Source of the DNA: Richelia sinica FACHB-800
GTDB lineage: Bacteria > Cyanobacteriota > Cyanobacteriia > Cyanobacteriales > Nostocaceae
Direction of reading: 5' to 3'
NCBI RefSeq assembly: GCF_014698825.1
Contig: NZ_JACJTT010000017.1
Location: 1-64,000, forward strand
DNA length: 64,000 nucleotides
The notes under the pieces were generated by a model. It did not search any database. It was not told where the DNA came from and was given only the letters and a program-made list of their open reading frames with translations. The position numbers and the translations under genes are program-made. Within the stretch, counting starts at the first letter, position 1; every line of letters begins with the position of its first letter. Positions 18,824 through 28,191 of this stretch are shown in pieces.

Positions 18824-21800
18824 CTATTGCCAATCCTCAAATTGATTACTGCTGTTGCGAAGCAGAGTATTGATTTGGGTACGACGGGTTTCAAAATTAG
18901 CAGCTATGTAAATCAATAAAATACCAACTAGTAAACCGACTATCCATTTGAGGAAGGAGTAGCGGAGGCTGAAAATGACTAGTTGATAGATACTGGTACA
19001 GAAAAAGGCGGCTGTACCTACATAGAGAAAAGCGCGAATACGCAAAGCTAGTCCAGCAAATATGGCAATGAGGCTGAAAATTCCGGGAATGAGGGGCAGG
19101 TTTTGATGGAATAAAACTGGCCAGCCACAAATTATACTACTGGCTACTATCCGCCAGATGTGGCGAATGTTTTTAGTTTCTGGTAGTTGCAGTTGTGGGT
19201 CGATTTGGGCAATGTATAAAAATGATAAGCCGATAGGTGTAACATACCAAAGACTATTGGTGAGGCGGAGGTCAAAAAACCAATTAAATAATGCCCAATC
19301 AATTAAGGCTACACTCAGGTAGGTAAAGCGTATGGCATTAGCGATTTTGGCAATGAAGATATAGTAAATGGCAACGATCGCTAAAGTGATGGAAGAAATT
19401 TGCAGACTGGTTTGTCCTACAATGATTAATGGCAAAATGTAAGCAGCACGTTGCCAAGGGGTTTTTGACCAACCCCAGGTTTCCCAAGGTAAGATATAAA
19501 GGAAGTAGGCAATGACGCAAGCGATCGCACCTTGCCAAGGTAGTAATAGTTGAGACCAAAAACTGACATTAGGTAATTTCTGTAAGTAAAGACCTGTTAT
19601 CCCTGCGGTGAATAAACCCAGATACACCCATATTTCATCTAGGGTGATATTTCCAATTATGTTTCTGGGGGTGATGGCATCTCTTCTACCTTGCCAAATG
19701 GCATAACGAATTAAAAATGCTCCTGTGCCTATGGCTACGTAAAGATTGATTTCCAGGGGAACTATCACCGCAACCAGGAATAAGCCGCTACTCCAAACCC
19801 AGTGGAGATGGGCAATATTTTTCAGTTCTCTCAGGGACAACTGGAAGTAGTTGACTAACCAAGGGGCAAGAATACGGTAAAAATATAAGATGCTGGTTCC
19901 TAAAGCTGACATGGCAATTAAGCCATCTCCTAGTTGTCCTCCTGTAGCTTGGAACATTTGATAGAACAATAATTCATAGGCAGAAATAGAGATACCGATG
20001 ATACCCAGATATAACAGGGGTTTGAATTCTTCTCTTCTTCTCCCGACACCAACCAGAATTAAGGCTACACCCAAAGAACAAAAACCAGTCCAGTTGGTAA
20101 AGGTGGTTAACCGCAGAACAATACTAAAGGCACCATAGATGAGGGGAAGAATGTGGAAGCTGCTGGGTAATTTGGCTAATTGATATTTTCGTTTCCACCA
20201 TTCACCAAATATTTGGGAGGAGAAGCCTAAAGCAATGTTGGCAATGGCTATTTTCACAATGGAATGTTCACCAAAACCGAGTATTTCTGCTGCTAATAAT
20301 TCTAAACACCAGCCGATGCTATAAAATGCGATGTTACTTGGTTGTTGCCAACTGCGATAAATAATTGCACCTAAAGTAATGGCAGTAGCAATAATATAAA
20401 AGATTCCGGCTTTGAGGATGTTTTGATAAACGAGGGCTGAGTGTACAGTCATGACTAATAACTCTACACCACATAGAGCGATCGCCCATTTATCTGCGGC
20501 TAAACTATAAATTTCTGTTAATTCCTGATTTTGCCGGAGTAGTAAGGTGCTTCCTACCCATAAACTAAAAATAGCGATCGCACCTGCCATCACCCAAATT
20601 GATAGAGTTAAATCCGGTATAATCCATAGTAGGGCAGCGATAAAGCTCAGTCCTAACCCAATTGTTAATCCTGCCAATTCTTGCTTTTTCACATAGCGGG
20701 TATTGATAAACATCACACCCACACCTACCCCTAAACCGATTAATCTGGTTTCTGTTACCGCTAAGGTTAGGAACTGGGACGCTATCACCGCTAACACACT
20801 GACGAAAGTATTGATTGTTTGTTTTTGTTCCCTGGTGCGACTAGCTAAACCTGTGAGTGCTAAAGGTGTAATTAACCAAATGACACCCCACTGGTTAGAA
20901 ACGTAAATTATGCCAGTGGCTGATGATTGGACATTAACAAATAAGAATGCAAAACTTTGAGCAGCTAGTCCTAAACCGATATACCAGCTGCTACGCTGCC
21001 AAATACCTTCACCGAGACTAAATACCCATTCTCCCACCATAATTACTAACAAAATCGCTGCCCAAATGTCTTTATTGAGATTGGGTGATAGCCAATTGAT
21101 GGTAGAACACAGGGTCAAAACTGCGGTGATATGGGTTAAATAGACTAAAAAGGGTACAAAAGAACGACGTTTAGTGACAGTAGCGAGGGTGATGGTAGAA
21201 AATAGTAAATTGAGCGATCGCAACAGGGGATTTAGTAACCCCAACATCGTTAAACCAACCCCCAATATCAGGGTTAACTGTTCCCCAAAGGTCTCTAATT
21301 CTGGCTTATCACGTCCCCAACGATGGCTGAGGACTAACATCAAAATGATGTAGGGAAATAAGGCCACACTCAATAATGCCCAAGGTTGAGTTTGAGCATT
21401 GGTAAAAGTAGTAGCTGTAGCAATGATTAATCTCTGTGCTGGGTCAGGAACTAACCGCCATCCTAACCAAATTGTTTGTAACCCAACGAGAAAAAACGCT
21501 GCTAAATCTATTCGGGAACTATATTTTTGTACACGTCTGCTAAATACCCACAAACTTAAACCACTCACCGCAATGGCTTGTGCTGGTTGGGTGACTACGG
21601 AAACTAACCAACCCAGAAATAATAAAATTCCTCCTAGTTGTTCCCAGAGTAAAGCAGATGGGGAAATGGTGAAATTGACATCTTCCCTCACTTCTCTATC
21701 TGCCTCCTCAGAGAGGGTGAGATGCTGTTGTGCTAACCAAGTCACCAACCACCCACAAATACCAATAGCCAACCCCAATTGAGTGACATTGACCCCTGCT

Positions 21801-22711
21801 AAGAAAATAGCCCGTGATAATAGAGTTAATAAACTATAAATAATGGCAGCAAAATATATACCCTTACCCCAACTAGATTGTTCATTAGCATTAGATTGGG
21901 GATATTTTAGGCTTTGATAAACATTGGTAAACGTTGTACCCACCATCGCCAAATACACAGCCACTAGGGGAAAGCCTGGAAACTGCCAACCCCAATGGAG
22001 ATAACTCAAACCCAAAAGATTGACTAAAGGTAATTTGCCTCTGGGGAAATTAGCAATAATTGTGCGATCGCTACAGAGTAAGCTAGTAATAGCTGAAAGT
22101 ATCAAGGCAGCAATGGCCATTACCAGCCAATTGACAGGACTTTGCCATAAACCAAAGCTATCCATAGCCCAGAAATTTACAGGCACTAACAACAGGGTTA
22201 CAGCTAACAGTGTCTGTGCTGTCAACCTGAGATTACTTTGTTTTCCAGCCCAAAAAGTAAAACCCCAAAAACTCAGCGTATAAGTTAATAACACCCCATA
22301 CTGTCCCACTGCGGGAAATCTCTCCCACTGACTGGCCGCTAGCACCCCAGAGGAAATCACCACCAAAAACACACCTAAAAATAACAGCCAGCGGACACTC
22401 AATTCCTCACCTAAAGACTGCAACATCGAAGTAACGAAATTAGGTTTAGCTGGCTGTTGGGGTTCTGGTGGTAAAGTCGCAATTAATGGTTCTGTGGTTC
22501 GCTGATAACTTGTTGTAAAAACCTCTGGTTGACTTTCTACCTGTGATTGGAAGATGACAGCACAAATCAAATACTCGCTACATATTTGCCTAACTTTGGC
22601 ATCGGAAATCAAGCCTAAACGTAGCCAAATATCTAGTCCTTCTAATAACTGGGGATGGTTAGAAGGCAATCTCAGATTAATTTGTAGCGGACGGTCAAGG
22701 GGTGATGACAT
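18824..22711 (-). CDS. Very large polytopic membrane protein, function unknown
   Basis: This 1295-residue protein has a soluble N-terminal part (about 1-90) and then some 30 hydrophobic segments to near the C-terminus. It has no recognised catalytic motif. The N-terminal part (EGLDIWLRLGLISDAKVRQICSEYL) followed by a long membrane region resembles DUF2157-type cyanobacterial membrane proteins, which are unstudied. The C-terminus ends in a short soluble stretch (TRRTQINTLLRNSSNQFEDW). It is a single intact frame with normal codon usage for the region. It could be a transporter or an envelope scaffold; I cannot choose between these. Confidence 0.8.
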   Translation of the reverse strand: MSSPLDRPLQINLRLPSNHPQLLEGLDIWLRLGLISDAKVRQICSEYLICAVIFQSQVESQPEVFTTSYQRTTEPLIATLPPEPQQPAKPNFVTSMLQSLGEELSVRWLLFLGVFLVVISSGVLAASQWERFPAVGQYGVLLTYTLSFWGFTFWAGKQSNLRLTAQTLLAVTLLLVPVNFWAMDSFGLWQSPVNWLVMAIAALILSAITSLLCSDRTIIANFPRGKLPLVNLLGLSYLHWGWQFPGFPLVAVYLAMVGTTFTNVYQSLKYPQSNANEQSSWGKGIYFAAIIYSLLTLLSRAIFLAGVNVTQLGLAIGICGWLVTWLAQQHLTLSEEADREVREDVNFTISPSALLWEQLGGILLFLGWLVSVVTQPAQAIAVSGLSLWVFSRRVQKYSSRIDLAAFFLVGLQTIWLGWRLVPDPAQRLIIATATTFTNAQTQPWALLSVALFPYIILMLVLSHRWGRDKPELETFGEQLTLILGVGLTMLGLLNPLLRSLNLLFSTITLATVTKRRSFVPFLVYLTHITAVLTLCSTINWLSPNLNKDIWAAILLVIMVGEWVFSLGEGIWQRSSWYIGLGLAAQSFAFLFVNVQSSATGIIYVSNQWGVIWLITPLALTGLASRTREQKQTINTFVSVLAVIASQFLTLAVTETRLIGLGVGVGVMFINTRYVKKQELAGLTIGLGLSFIAALLWIIPDLTLSIWVMAGAIAIFSLWVGSTLLLRQNQELTEIYSLAADKWAIALCGVELLVMTVHSALVYQNILKAGIFYIIATAITLGAIIYRSWQQPSNIAFYSIGWCLELLAAEILGFGEHSIVKIAIANIALGFSSQIFGEWWKRKYQLAKLPSSFHILPLIYGAFSIVLRLTTFTNWTGFCSLGVALILVGVGRRREEFKPLLYLGIIGISISAYELLFYQMFQATGGQLGDGLIAMSALGTSILYFYRILAPWLVNYFQLSLRELKNIAHLHWVWSSGLFLVAVIVPLEINLYVAIGTGAFLIRYAIWQGRRDAITPRNIIGNITLDEIWVYLGLFTAGITGLYLQKLPNVSFWSQLLLPWQGAIACVIAYFLYILPWETWGWSKTPWQRAAYILPLIIVGQTSLQISSITLAIVAIYYIFIAKIANAIRFTYLSVALIDWALFNWFFDLRLTNSLWYVTPIGLSFLYIAQIDPQLQLPETKNIRHIWRIVASSIICGWPVLFHQNLPLIPGIFSLIAIFAGLALRIRAFLYVGTAAFFCTSIYQLVIFSLRYSFLKWIVGLLVGILLIYIAANFETRRTQINTLLRNSSNQFEDWQ

Positions 22712-22819
22712 AAACCGCAGTATGATCTAGGTGTATAGCACAAAGTATATTTTGGCTCATCTTATGCCACCTGTGAGTCAGTTGTAACTGATTGTTGCTA
22801 TCAAACTGCTATTTGTTTA

Positions 22820-22924
22820 CATAACAACGGACAGGGCGGTTAGAACACCAACTGATTATAAAACCTAAACACCAAAAGACTCTTCAGACTGTCACCTGTC
22901 ACCTGTCCCCTGTCACCTGCTATA
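22820..22924 (-). repeat. MITE-like element, family A, copy 2
   Basis: A 105-bp divergent copy in inverted orientation. The conserved parts are ACGGACAGGGCGGTTAGAAC at one end and TGTCACCTG heptamers plus CTGCTATA at the other. It lies in the gap between the 1295-residue gene and htpG. Confidence 0.75.
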
Positions 22925-23014
22925 TAACAAAAGGGTGACAGATGAGAATTTTGATTTCTCGTCCGCACCCCTAGCTTGATATTCAATCAAAAGATGTTAC
23001 TTTCAGGTCAAATG

Positions 23015-24991
23015 CTACTTACTTGCCTGTTCTGTTAACTTAGTCAGTACATCATTAGACCGTTCAATAAATGACTTCATCCCTTCTGCATCAAAGCCTT
23101 TTTGTGACATTAATGCCAAGTCATAAACGTGCTGACAAATTAAGTTCACCAATTGTCCTGTAGGTGACTCACCACTGCCTTGAATAATACTACCTTGATT
23201 CAGGGTAGTCAGGTTTTGAATTAATGGGTGTGCGGTATTCACTAACAGAATATGGTCTTCAGGAAACTCGGCTGTTTGTTGCTGCATCATGGCGTTCATT
23301 TCCCGCAGACGACGGAGAATTTCTGGTAACAATACCATTGCAGGTGGTGTACCTTGAGGATCATCCGATTTTAACGCTTCAGTACGGATGTTAACTTTGG
23401 GTTTGTTGAGTGCTTTCTCAAATAGTTCTTTAATAACTTCGCTGCGGGTCTTGTTCGTGTTAGGGTCAACTATTTCCCCAGATTTATCTTGGTCAAGGAG
23501 GGTATTATCTAAATCAGAATCTACCCGTGTAAATTTGACATCTTTGTATTCTTGTTCCAGGAAGTTAATAAAGTGGGTATCAATGAAGGAGTCCATAAAC
23601 AGGACTTCTAACCCTTGATTTTTGTGCAATTCTATGTATGCAGCTTGACTAGCTTCATCGGTGCTGTAAAACACTCGATTTTCATGGCGTGATTTGTTGC
23701 GTTCCAGATACTCTTTCAGAGTAGTGTAGGGAAGGCTGAGGACAGTATTTTCTGTTGGGGTCGCATCTTGCCAAACATCACCATCTTGGGTTTGTACTTC
23801 CACGGTGGGAGTGTCAGCAGCTTTAACTTCTGCTTTGGCAGTAGTGCGGAAAACGATAATATCTTCAACTTGCTTTTTAAACTTCTCATCGTTGAGAACG
23901 CCGAATTTCACGAAGGTTCCCAAATCTTTCCACGCACTGATATACTGCTCGCGGTTATCGCGGTATAGTTCTTTTAAGCGATCGCCTACTTTCTTAGCTA
24001 TATAATCGCCGATTTTCTTGACGGTGCGATCGCCTTGTAACGCACTCCGTGAAACATTCAAGGGAATATCTGTACTATCAATTACCCCCCGCATCGGCAT
24101 TAAAAATTGGGGAATGATTTCATCACAGTTATCGCTGACAAACACTTGATTGCAGAATAACTTAATTTGTCCCTTGGTAACATCTACATCAGGGCGCATT
24201 TTCGGGAAATACAAAATCCCGTTGATAATAAATGGATAATCTGTATTCAAATGCACCCACAACAGGGGTTCTTCTTGGAAAGGATATAGATAGCGATAAA
24301 ACTCTAAATAATCTTCTTTGGTAAGGTTGCTAGGAGACTCGCGCCAAGGTGCTTTTTGTCTATTCAACACCTCCCCATCTAACTTAATGGGTACAGGCAT
24401 AAAATCGCAATAAGTCTTGACTAGATTTCTAATTCTTGCCGATTCTAAATATTCTTCCTCATCTGGCATCAAGGTGAGGGTAATAGTAGTACCGCGAGTA
24501 GTGCGGGAAGACTCATCTATGGTAAATTCTGGTGAACCATCACAAGTCCAGTGAACCGCTTCGGCCCCTTCTTTATAAGATAAAGTATCAATTTCTACTT
24601 TTTTCGCCACCATAAAGGAGGAGTAGAAACCCAACCCAAAGTGACCAATAATCGGTTGGTCAGCTTTCCCTTCATACTTGTGAATAAATTCTTCCGCACT
24701 AGAGAAAGCTACTTGGTTAATATATTTCTTCACTTCCTCGGCAGTCATCCCGATGCCATTATCGGCAATAGCCAGTGTTTTCTTATCTTTATCAATGGTA
24801 ATTGTAATTTCTGGTTCACCGATGTCGCCATTGTACTCCCCAGCGCGGGAAACCATTTTGATTTTTTGGATAGCGTCTACAGCGTTAGATACTAGTTCCC
24901 GCAAGAAAATTTGATGGTCAGAGTAAAGAGATTTCTTGATAATCGGGAAAATATTCTCAGTATGAATGCTGATAGTGCCTTGTTCTAGCAT
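23015..24991 (-). CDS. htpG: Molecular chaperone HtpG (Hsp90)
   Basis: An ATP-dependent chaperone of the cytosol. The GHKL ATPase domain has ELVSNAVDAIQKI, IADNGIGMTAEEV and GHFGLGFYSSFMV. The middle domain (LFCNQVFVSDNCDEIIPQFL) and C-terminal dimerisation domain follow. I choose ATG 24991 (MLEQGTISIHTENIFP), giving 658 residues as in other cyanobacteria; an in-frame upstream ATG at 25063 would add 24 unrelated residues. No heat-shock operator (CIRCE) is visible upstream. Confidence 0.97.
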   Translation of the reverse strand: MLEQGTISIHTENIFPIIKKSLYSDHQIFLRELVSNAVDAIQKIKMVSRAGEYNGDIGEPEITITIDKDKKTLAIADNGIGMTAEEVKKYINQVAFSSAEEFIHKYEGKADQPIIGHFGLGFYSSFMVAKKVEIDTLSYKEGAEAVHWTCDGSPEFTIDESSRTTRGTTITLTLMPDEEEYLESARIRNLVKTYCDFMPVPIKLDGEVLNRQKAPWRESPSNLTKEDYLEFYRYLYPFQEEPLLWVHLNTDYPFIINGILYFPKMRPDVDVTKGQIKLFCNQVFVSDNCDEIIPQFLMPMRGVIDSTDIPLNVSRSALQGDRTVKKIGDYIAKKVGDRLKELYRDNREQYISAWKDLGTFVKFGVLNDEKFKKQVEDIIVFRTTAKAEVKAADTPTVEVQTQDGDVWQDATPTENTVLSLPYTTLKEYLERNKSRHENRVFYSTDEASQAAYIELHKNQGLEVLFMDSFIDTHFINFLEQEYKDVKFTRVDSDLDNTLLDQDKSGEIVDPNTNKTRSEVIKELFEKALNKPKVNIRTEALKSDDPQGTPPAMVLLPEILRRLREMNAMMQQQTAEFPEDHILLVNTAHPLIQNLTTLNQGSIIQGSGESPTGQLVNLICQHVYDLALMSQKGFDAEGMKSFIERSNDVLTKLTEQASK

Positions 24992-25261
24992 AACCTTAGT
25001 TGCATAAAATTTGCCTACTGAAAATTTTAAGGGGATAATGGGAGCGATCGCTCCCCCTATCAAGGCTTGTTTACACCCTAATACTGATGTGGATTTCCCT
25101 ACATCATCTGCTTGTTACATTTATCTATCGGCTTTCCAAAACCTGTGAAAATAAAGGTACAATCTGGGGAAAGCTATTTTTAGAATTGCTATCAATATAA
25201 TTGTAGTTTGTTTCAGTAGTATTAATTCTCCATAAAACAGACGCAAGAAGCAAATTTAATT

Positions 25262-26257
25262 ATGTCTACTACCTTGGAAACTAATAATTCAGATGATTAT
25301 TTAGATATTACCGTAGCTATTCCTACGTACAACGGAGAAAAACGTCTACCACAAGTTCTAGATCATCTATTAAATCAAACAGGTATAGAACATTTTAAAT
25401 GGGAAATTATTGTTATAGATAATAATAGTTCTGACAATACATCAAACATAGTCAGTGTTTACCAAGAAAAGAACCAAGAACAACCAATCATCAGCTACTA
25501 TGTAGAACATCAACAAGGTGTAGGTTTTGCAAGATTACGGGCAGTTAGAGAAGCTAAAGGTAATCTAGTGGCTTTTTTAGATGATGATAATTTACCTGAC
25601 CCTAATTGGTTATTTGCTGCTTATGAATTTGGACTTAAATATCCGACAGCAGGTGCTTGGGGAGGGCAAATTCATGCTAATTTTGAAGTTAATCCACCAG
25701 AAAATTTTGCCAAAATTCAAGCTTTTCTCGCAATTAGAGAACATGGTAATAAACCATATATATTTGATGCTGATAATTTAAGGCTTCCTCCTGGCGCTGC
25801 TTTAGTTGTACGTAAACAAGTATGGTGTGAACATGTTCCCAAACAACCTACTCTGAGTGGTGCATTGCCTGGTGGGGATGATTATGAAGCACTCCTACAT
25901 ATTCATAAATCAGGCTGGCAAGTTTGGTATAACCCTGAAATGCACACTTATCACCAAATACCTAAGTGGAGATTGGAAAAAGATTATTTAATGCGTCTTG
26001 CTTACGGCTATGGTTTGTGTACTTTTCAACTACGTTTAATTAATACCAAAAAATGGCAAATGCTGATAATTTTTATTCGTACTGTGTTATCTAATCTGCG
26101 CCGGATATTAAAACATATGATCGAGTATAGACAAAAAATATATCAAGATTTAATTATTATGTTTGAGATAAAGTTTTACTGGGGTAGTATGCTGAGTCCG
26201 TTTTATTCTATCCAGCTTTATTTTCAAAGACTGAGGAAAAGCCAAAATAAAATATGA
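25262..26257 (+). CDS. hpsE: Family 2 glycosyltransferase, HpsE-like
   Basis: The 331-residue protein starts with a GT-A fold: DITVAIPTYNGEKRLPQVLD, a DNNSSDNT nucleotide loop and the metal motif FLDDDNLPD. Acceptor-side motifs GAWGGQIHANFE and GALPGGDDYEAL follow. The C-terminal 70 residues are hydrophobic and basic and may contact the membrane. The pattern matches glycosyltransferases of hormogonium polysaccharide synthesis (HpsE) in Nostoc, so the symbol is a homology guess rather than certain. The stop overlaps the next start (ATGA). Confidence 0.72.
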   Translation: MSTTLETNNSDDYLDITVAIPTYNGEKRLPQVLDHLLNQTGIEHFKWEIIVIDNNSSDNTSNIVSVYQEKNQEQPIISYYVEHQQGVGFARLRAVREAKGNLVAFLDDDNLPDPNWLFAAYEFGLKYPTAGAWGGQIHANFEVNPPENFAKIQAFLAIREHGNKPYIFDADNLRLPPGAALVVRKQVWCEHVPKQPTLSGALPGGDDYEALLHIHKSGWQVWYNPEMHTYHQIPKWRLEKDYLMRLAYGYGLCTFQLRLINTKKWQMLIIFIRTVLSNLRRILKHMIEYRQKIYQDLIIMFEIKFYWGSMLSPFYSIQLYFQRLRKSQNKI

Positions 26258-27201
26258 CTATAAAACCGACAATTTCTGTAATTATCCCAGCTTATAATTG
26301 CGAAAAAACAATTAAAGGTACTATTAATTCTGTTCTCAATCAAAATTGGAATGATTTTGAATTAATTATCATTAATGACGGTTCAAGAGATGGAACATTA
26401 GAGATAATTAGCCAAATTGATGACACAAGAATCAAACTCTTCTCTTTTGAGAATGCTGGTGGTAATGTCAGCCGTAACCGTGGATTAAAATATGCAATTG
26501 GTGAATTTGTGAGTTTCTTAGATGCAGATGATATCTGGACATCTGATAAACTTGCCAGTCAGTTACAAGCTTTGGCAGAAAATCCGCAAGCTGCTGTTGC
26601 CTATAGTTGGACTGATTATATTGATGAACATGGTAAATTTCTCCTAGCTGGAACACATATCAATGTCAATGGAGATGTTTATGAAAAATTATTAACAAAT
26701 AATTTCTTAGAAAATGGATCTAATCCTTTAATTAGGAAAGAAGCAATAATCTCATTAGGTGGTTTTGATGAATCTCTAAATGCTGCCCAAGATTGGGATA
26801 TGTGGCTAAGATTAGCAGCAAAGTTTGAGTTTGTGTGTGTACCTACTGTACAAATTCTCTACCGATTTAGTGCTAATTCTGTTTCTACTAATCTTGCACG
26901 ACAAGAAAAGTCGTGCTTACAGGTAATCACTAAAGCTTATCAATTCAGACCATCTACTATTAAAAATAGCTTGAATGTTAGTTTAGCTAATTTATATAAA
27001 TATTTGACTTGCAAAGCATTACAAAAACCATTAACCAAGGATAAGGGATTAGCAGGAGCCGTATTTCTCTGTAAGTACGTATTTCACGAATCTTCCAGAC
27101 TAGAGCGTGCTAACTTTATTCTTAAACTAGCTGTAAAGGTAATAATATCCGTTGTTTTTCCAAATCTGCTGAACAAAATGGATAGAAAAAACAATAGTTG
27201 A
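26254..27201 (+). CDS. Family 2 glycosyltransferase
   Basis: A 315-residue GT2 enzyme with SVIIPAYNCEKTIKGTINSV, NDGSRDGTLEI, a DXD-type motif FLDADDIW and the acceptor motif GGFDESLNAAQDWDMWLRLA. The C-terminal part is basic and partly hydrophobic. It overlaps the preceding glycosyltransferase by four bases, so the two are translated together and probably act on the same exopolysaccharide. Donor and acceptor are unknown. Confidence 0.9.
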   Translation: MTIKPTISVIIPAYNCEKTIKGTINSVLNQNWNDFELIIINDGSRDGTLEIISQIDDTRIKLFSFENAGGNVSRNRGLKYAIGEFVSFLDADDIWTSDKLASQLQALAENPQAAVAYSWTDYIDEHGKFLLAGTHINVNGDVYEKLLTNNFLENGSNPLIRKEAIISLGGFDESLNAAQDWDMWLRLAAKFEFVCVPTVQILYRFSANSVSTNLARQEKSCLQVITKAYQFRPSTIKNSLNVSLANLYKYLTCKALQKPLTKDKGLAGAVFLCKYVFHESSRLERANFILKLAVKVIISVVFPNLLNKMDRKNNS

Positions 27202-27250
27202 GCAAAGAAAATTCAATCTTAGGATTGTTTATAAATGTCAAATAAGGTGG

Positions 27251-27361
27251 TCAAAATTGAAAGATAGCTATTAAAAGTGAGTTTGGCAAATGCTCCATCA
27301 CCTTGGGTAGTCTGCTTTCTTCATTGTAAGTTGGTATGGCGACAGTAAAATCAATAGCCAT
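27251..27361 (-). pseudogene. N-terminal remnant of an HpsE-like glycosyltransferase
   Basis: A 36-codon frame starts at ATG 27361, three bases after the stop of the methyltransferase gene. It reads MAIDFTVAIPTYNEESRLP and then KVMEHLPNS before diverging and ending at 27251. The beginning matches the nucleotide-binding N-terminus of HpsE-type GT2 enzymes, but the rest of the domain is missing. The natural partner with the same N-terminus is on the other strand at 25262. This looks like the left edge of a rearrangement that removed a second glycosyltransferase. Confidence 0.65.
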
Positions 27362-27364
27362 AAC

Positions 27365-27994
27365 TCAGTTCTTTTGTAATACTAAAAAATAATGGTATGG
27401 GTTGAGAGGATCAATAAATTCCTGTTTGACTTTTAAACCAGCTTTAGCAACAGAGTTTAAAATGCGTTCTTTGGGATAATCTTTTAGCCCCATTTCCCAA
27501 TAATGCTGTGAGCATAATGGCTTTTGACTCCAGAATTTGGGTATATTGATAAATATATGCCTGGGTCGGTTAGTAAAAGATAATTTCAACTGGATTGAGA
27601 AATGTTCAGTGTTGTAGGGAATGGATATAATTAAGTATTTTTTTGTAGCTGCTGCTAGTCTTTGTAAAGCCTGTTCTGATTGTTCATAGGGCATATGTTC
27701 TAGCACTTGAAACAACATAATCAAATCAAAGGTATTTTCTGGTAATGTAAAATCCTGTGCCAAATCTAAAACTATATCTGGTGATAAGTGAGGGTCTATA
27801 TCGGCAGTGGTGACGTTGTAGTTAGTTCTTCTGAGAAGATCAGTCAAAAGAGAATTAAAAATACCAATTTCTAGGACATTTTTTACTTGGCTACCCAGTG
27901 ATAAGGTCAAGCGAAGCTGATGATGGTAACTGATAAATCTATGTTTGGAGAAATAATCTGCACTTTTAAGGTTTAATGAGGATATTAACTGCAT
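27365..27994 (-). CDS. Class I SAM-dependent methyltransferase
   Basis: A 209-residue protein with the Rossmann methyltransferase motifs: VLEIGIFNSLLTDLL (motif I), TADIDPHLSPDIVLD (acidic residue contacting SAM) and FDLIMLFQVLEHMPYEQSEQAL (motif IV). Alone on its strand with a glycosyltransferase remnant directly after it, it probably belongs to a polysaccharide or secondary-metabolite operon. The substrate is unknown. Confidence 0.85.
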   Translation of the reverse strand: MQLISSLNLKSADYFSKHRFISYHHQLRLTLSLGSQVKNVLEIGIFNSLLTDLLRRTNYNVTTADIDPHLSPDIVLDLAQDFTLPENTFDLIMLFQVLEHMPYEQSEQALQRLAAATKKYLIISIPYNTEHFSIQLKLSFTNRPRHIFINIPKFWSQKPLCSQHYWEMGLKDYPKERILNSVAKAGLKVKQEFIDPLNPYHYFLVLQKN

Positions 27995-28191
27995 AATAAA
28001 CCTAAACTATAACTATTTTGTGAAGAGTGGAGGATAGAGATTACTAAGGGGAGAATCAACTGTAAATGCACTGTTAACAGAGAATAAGCTGAAAAAGCTG
28101 TTGATATATGGTTTTGTTAGGAAAATTTGTAACTTTTTAAACTATTGATTGCTGTGGGTTCATAGCCAGCGGATGCTGACTATAAACATAA

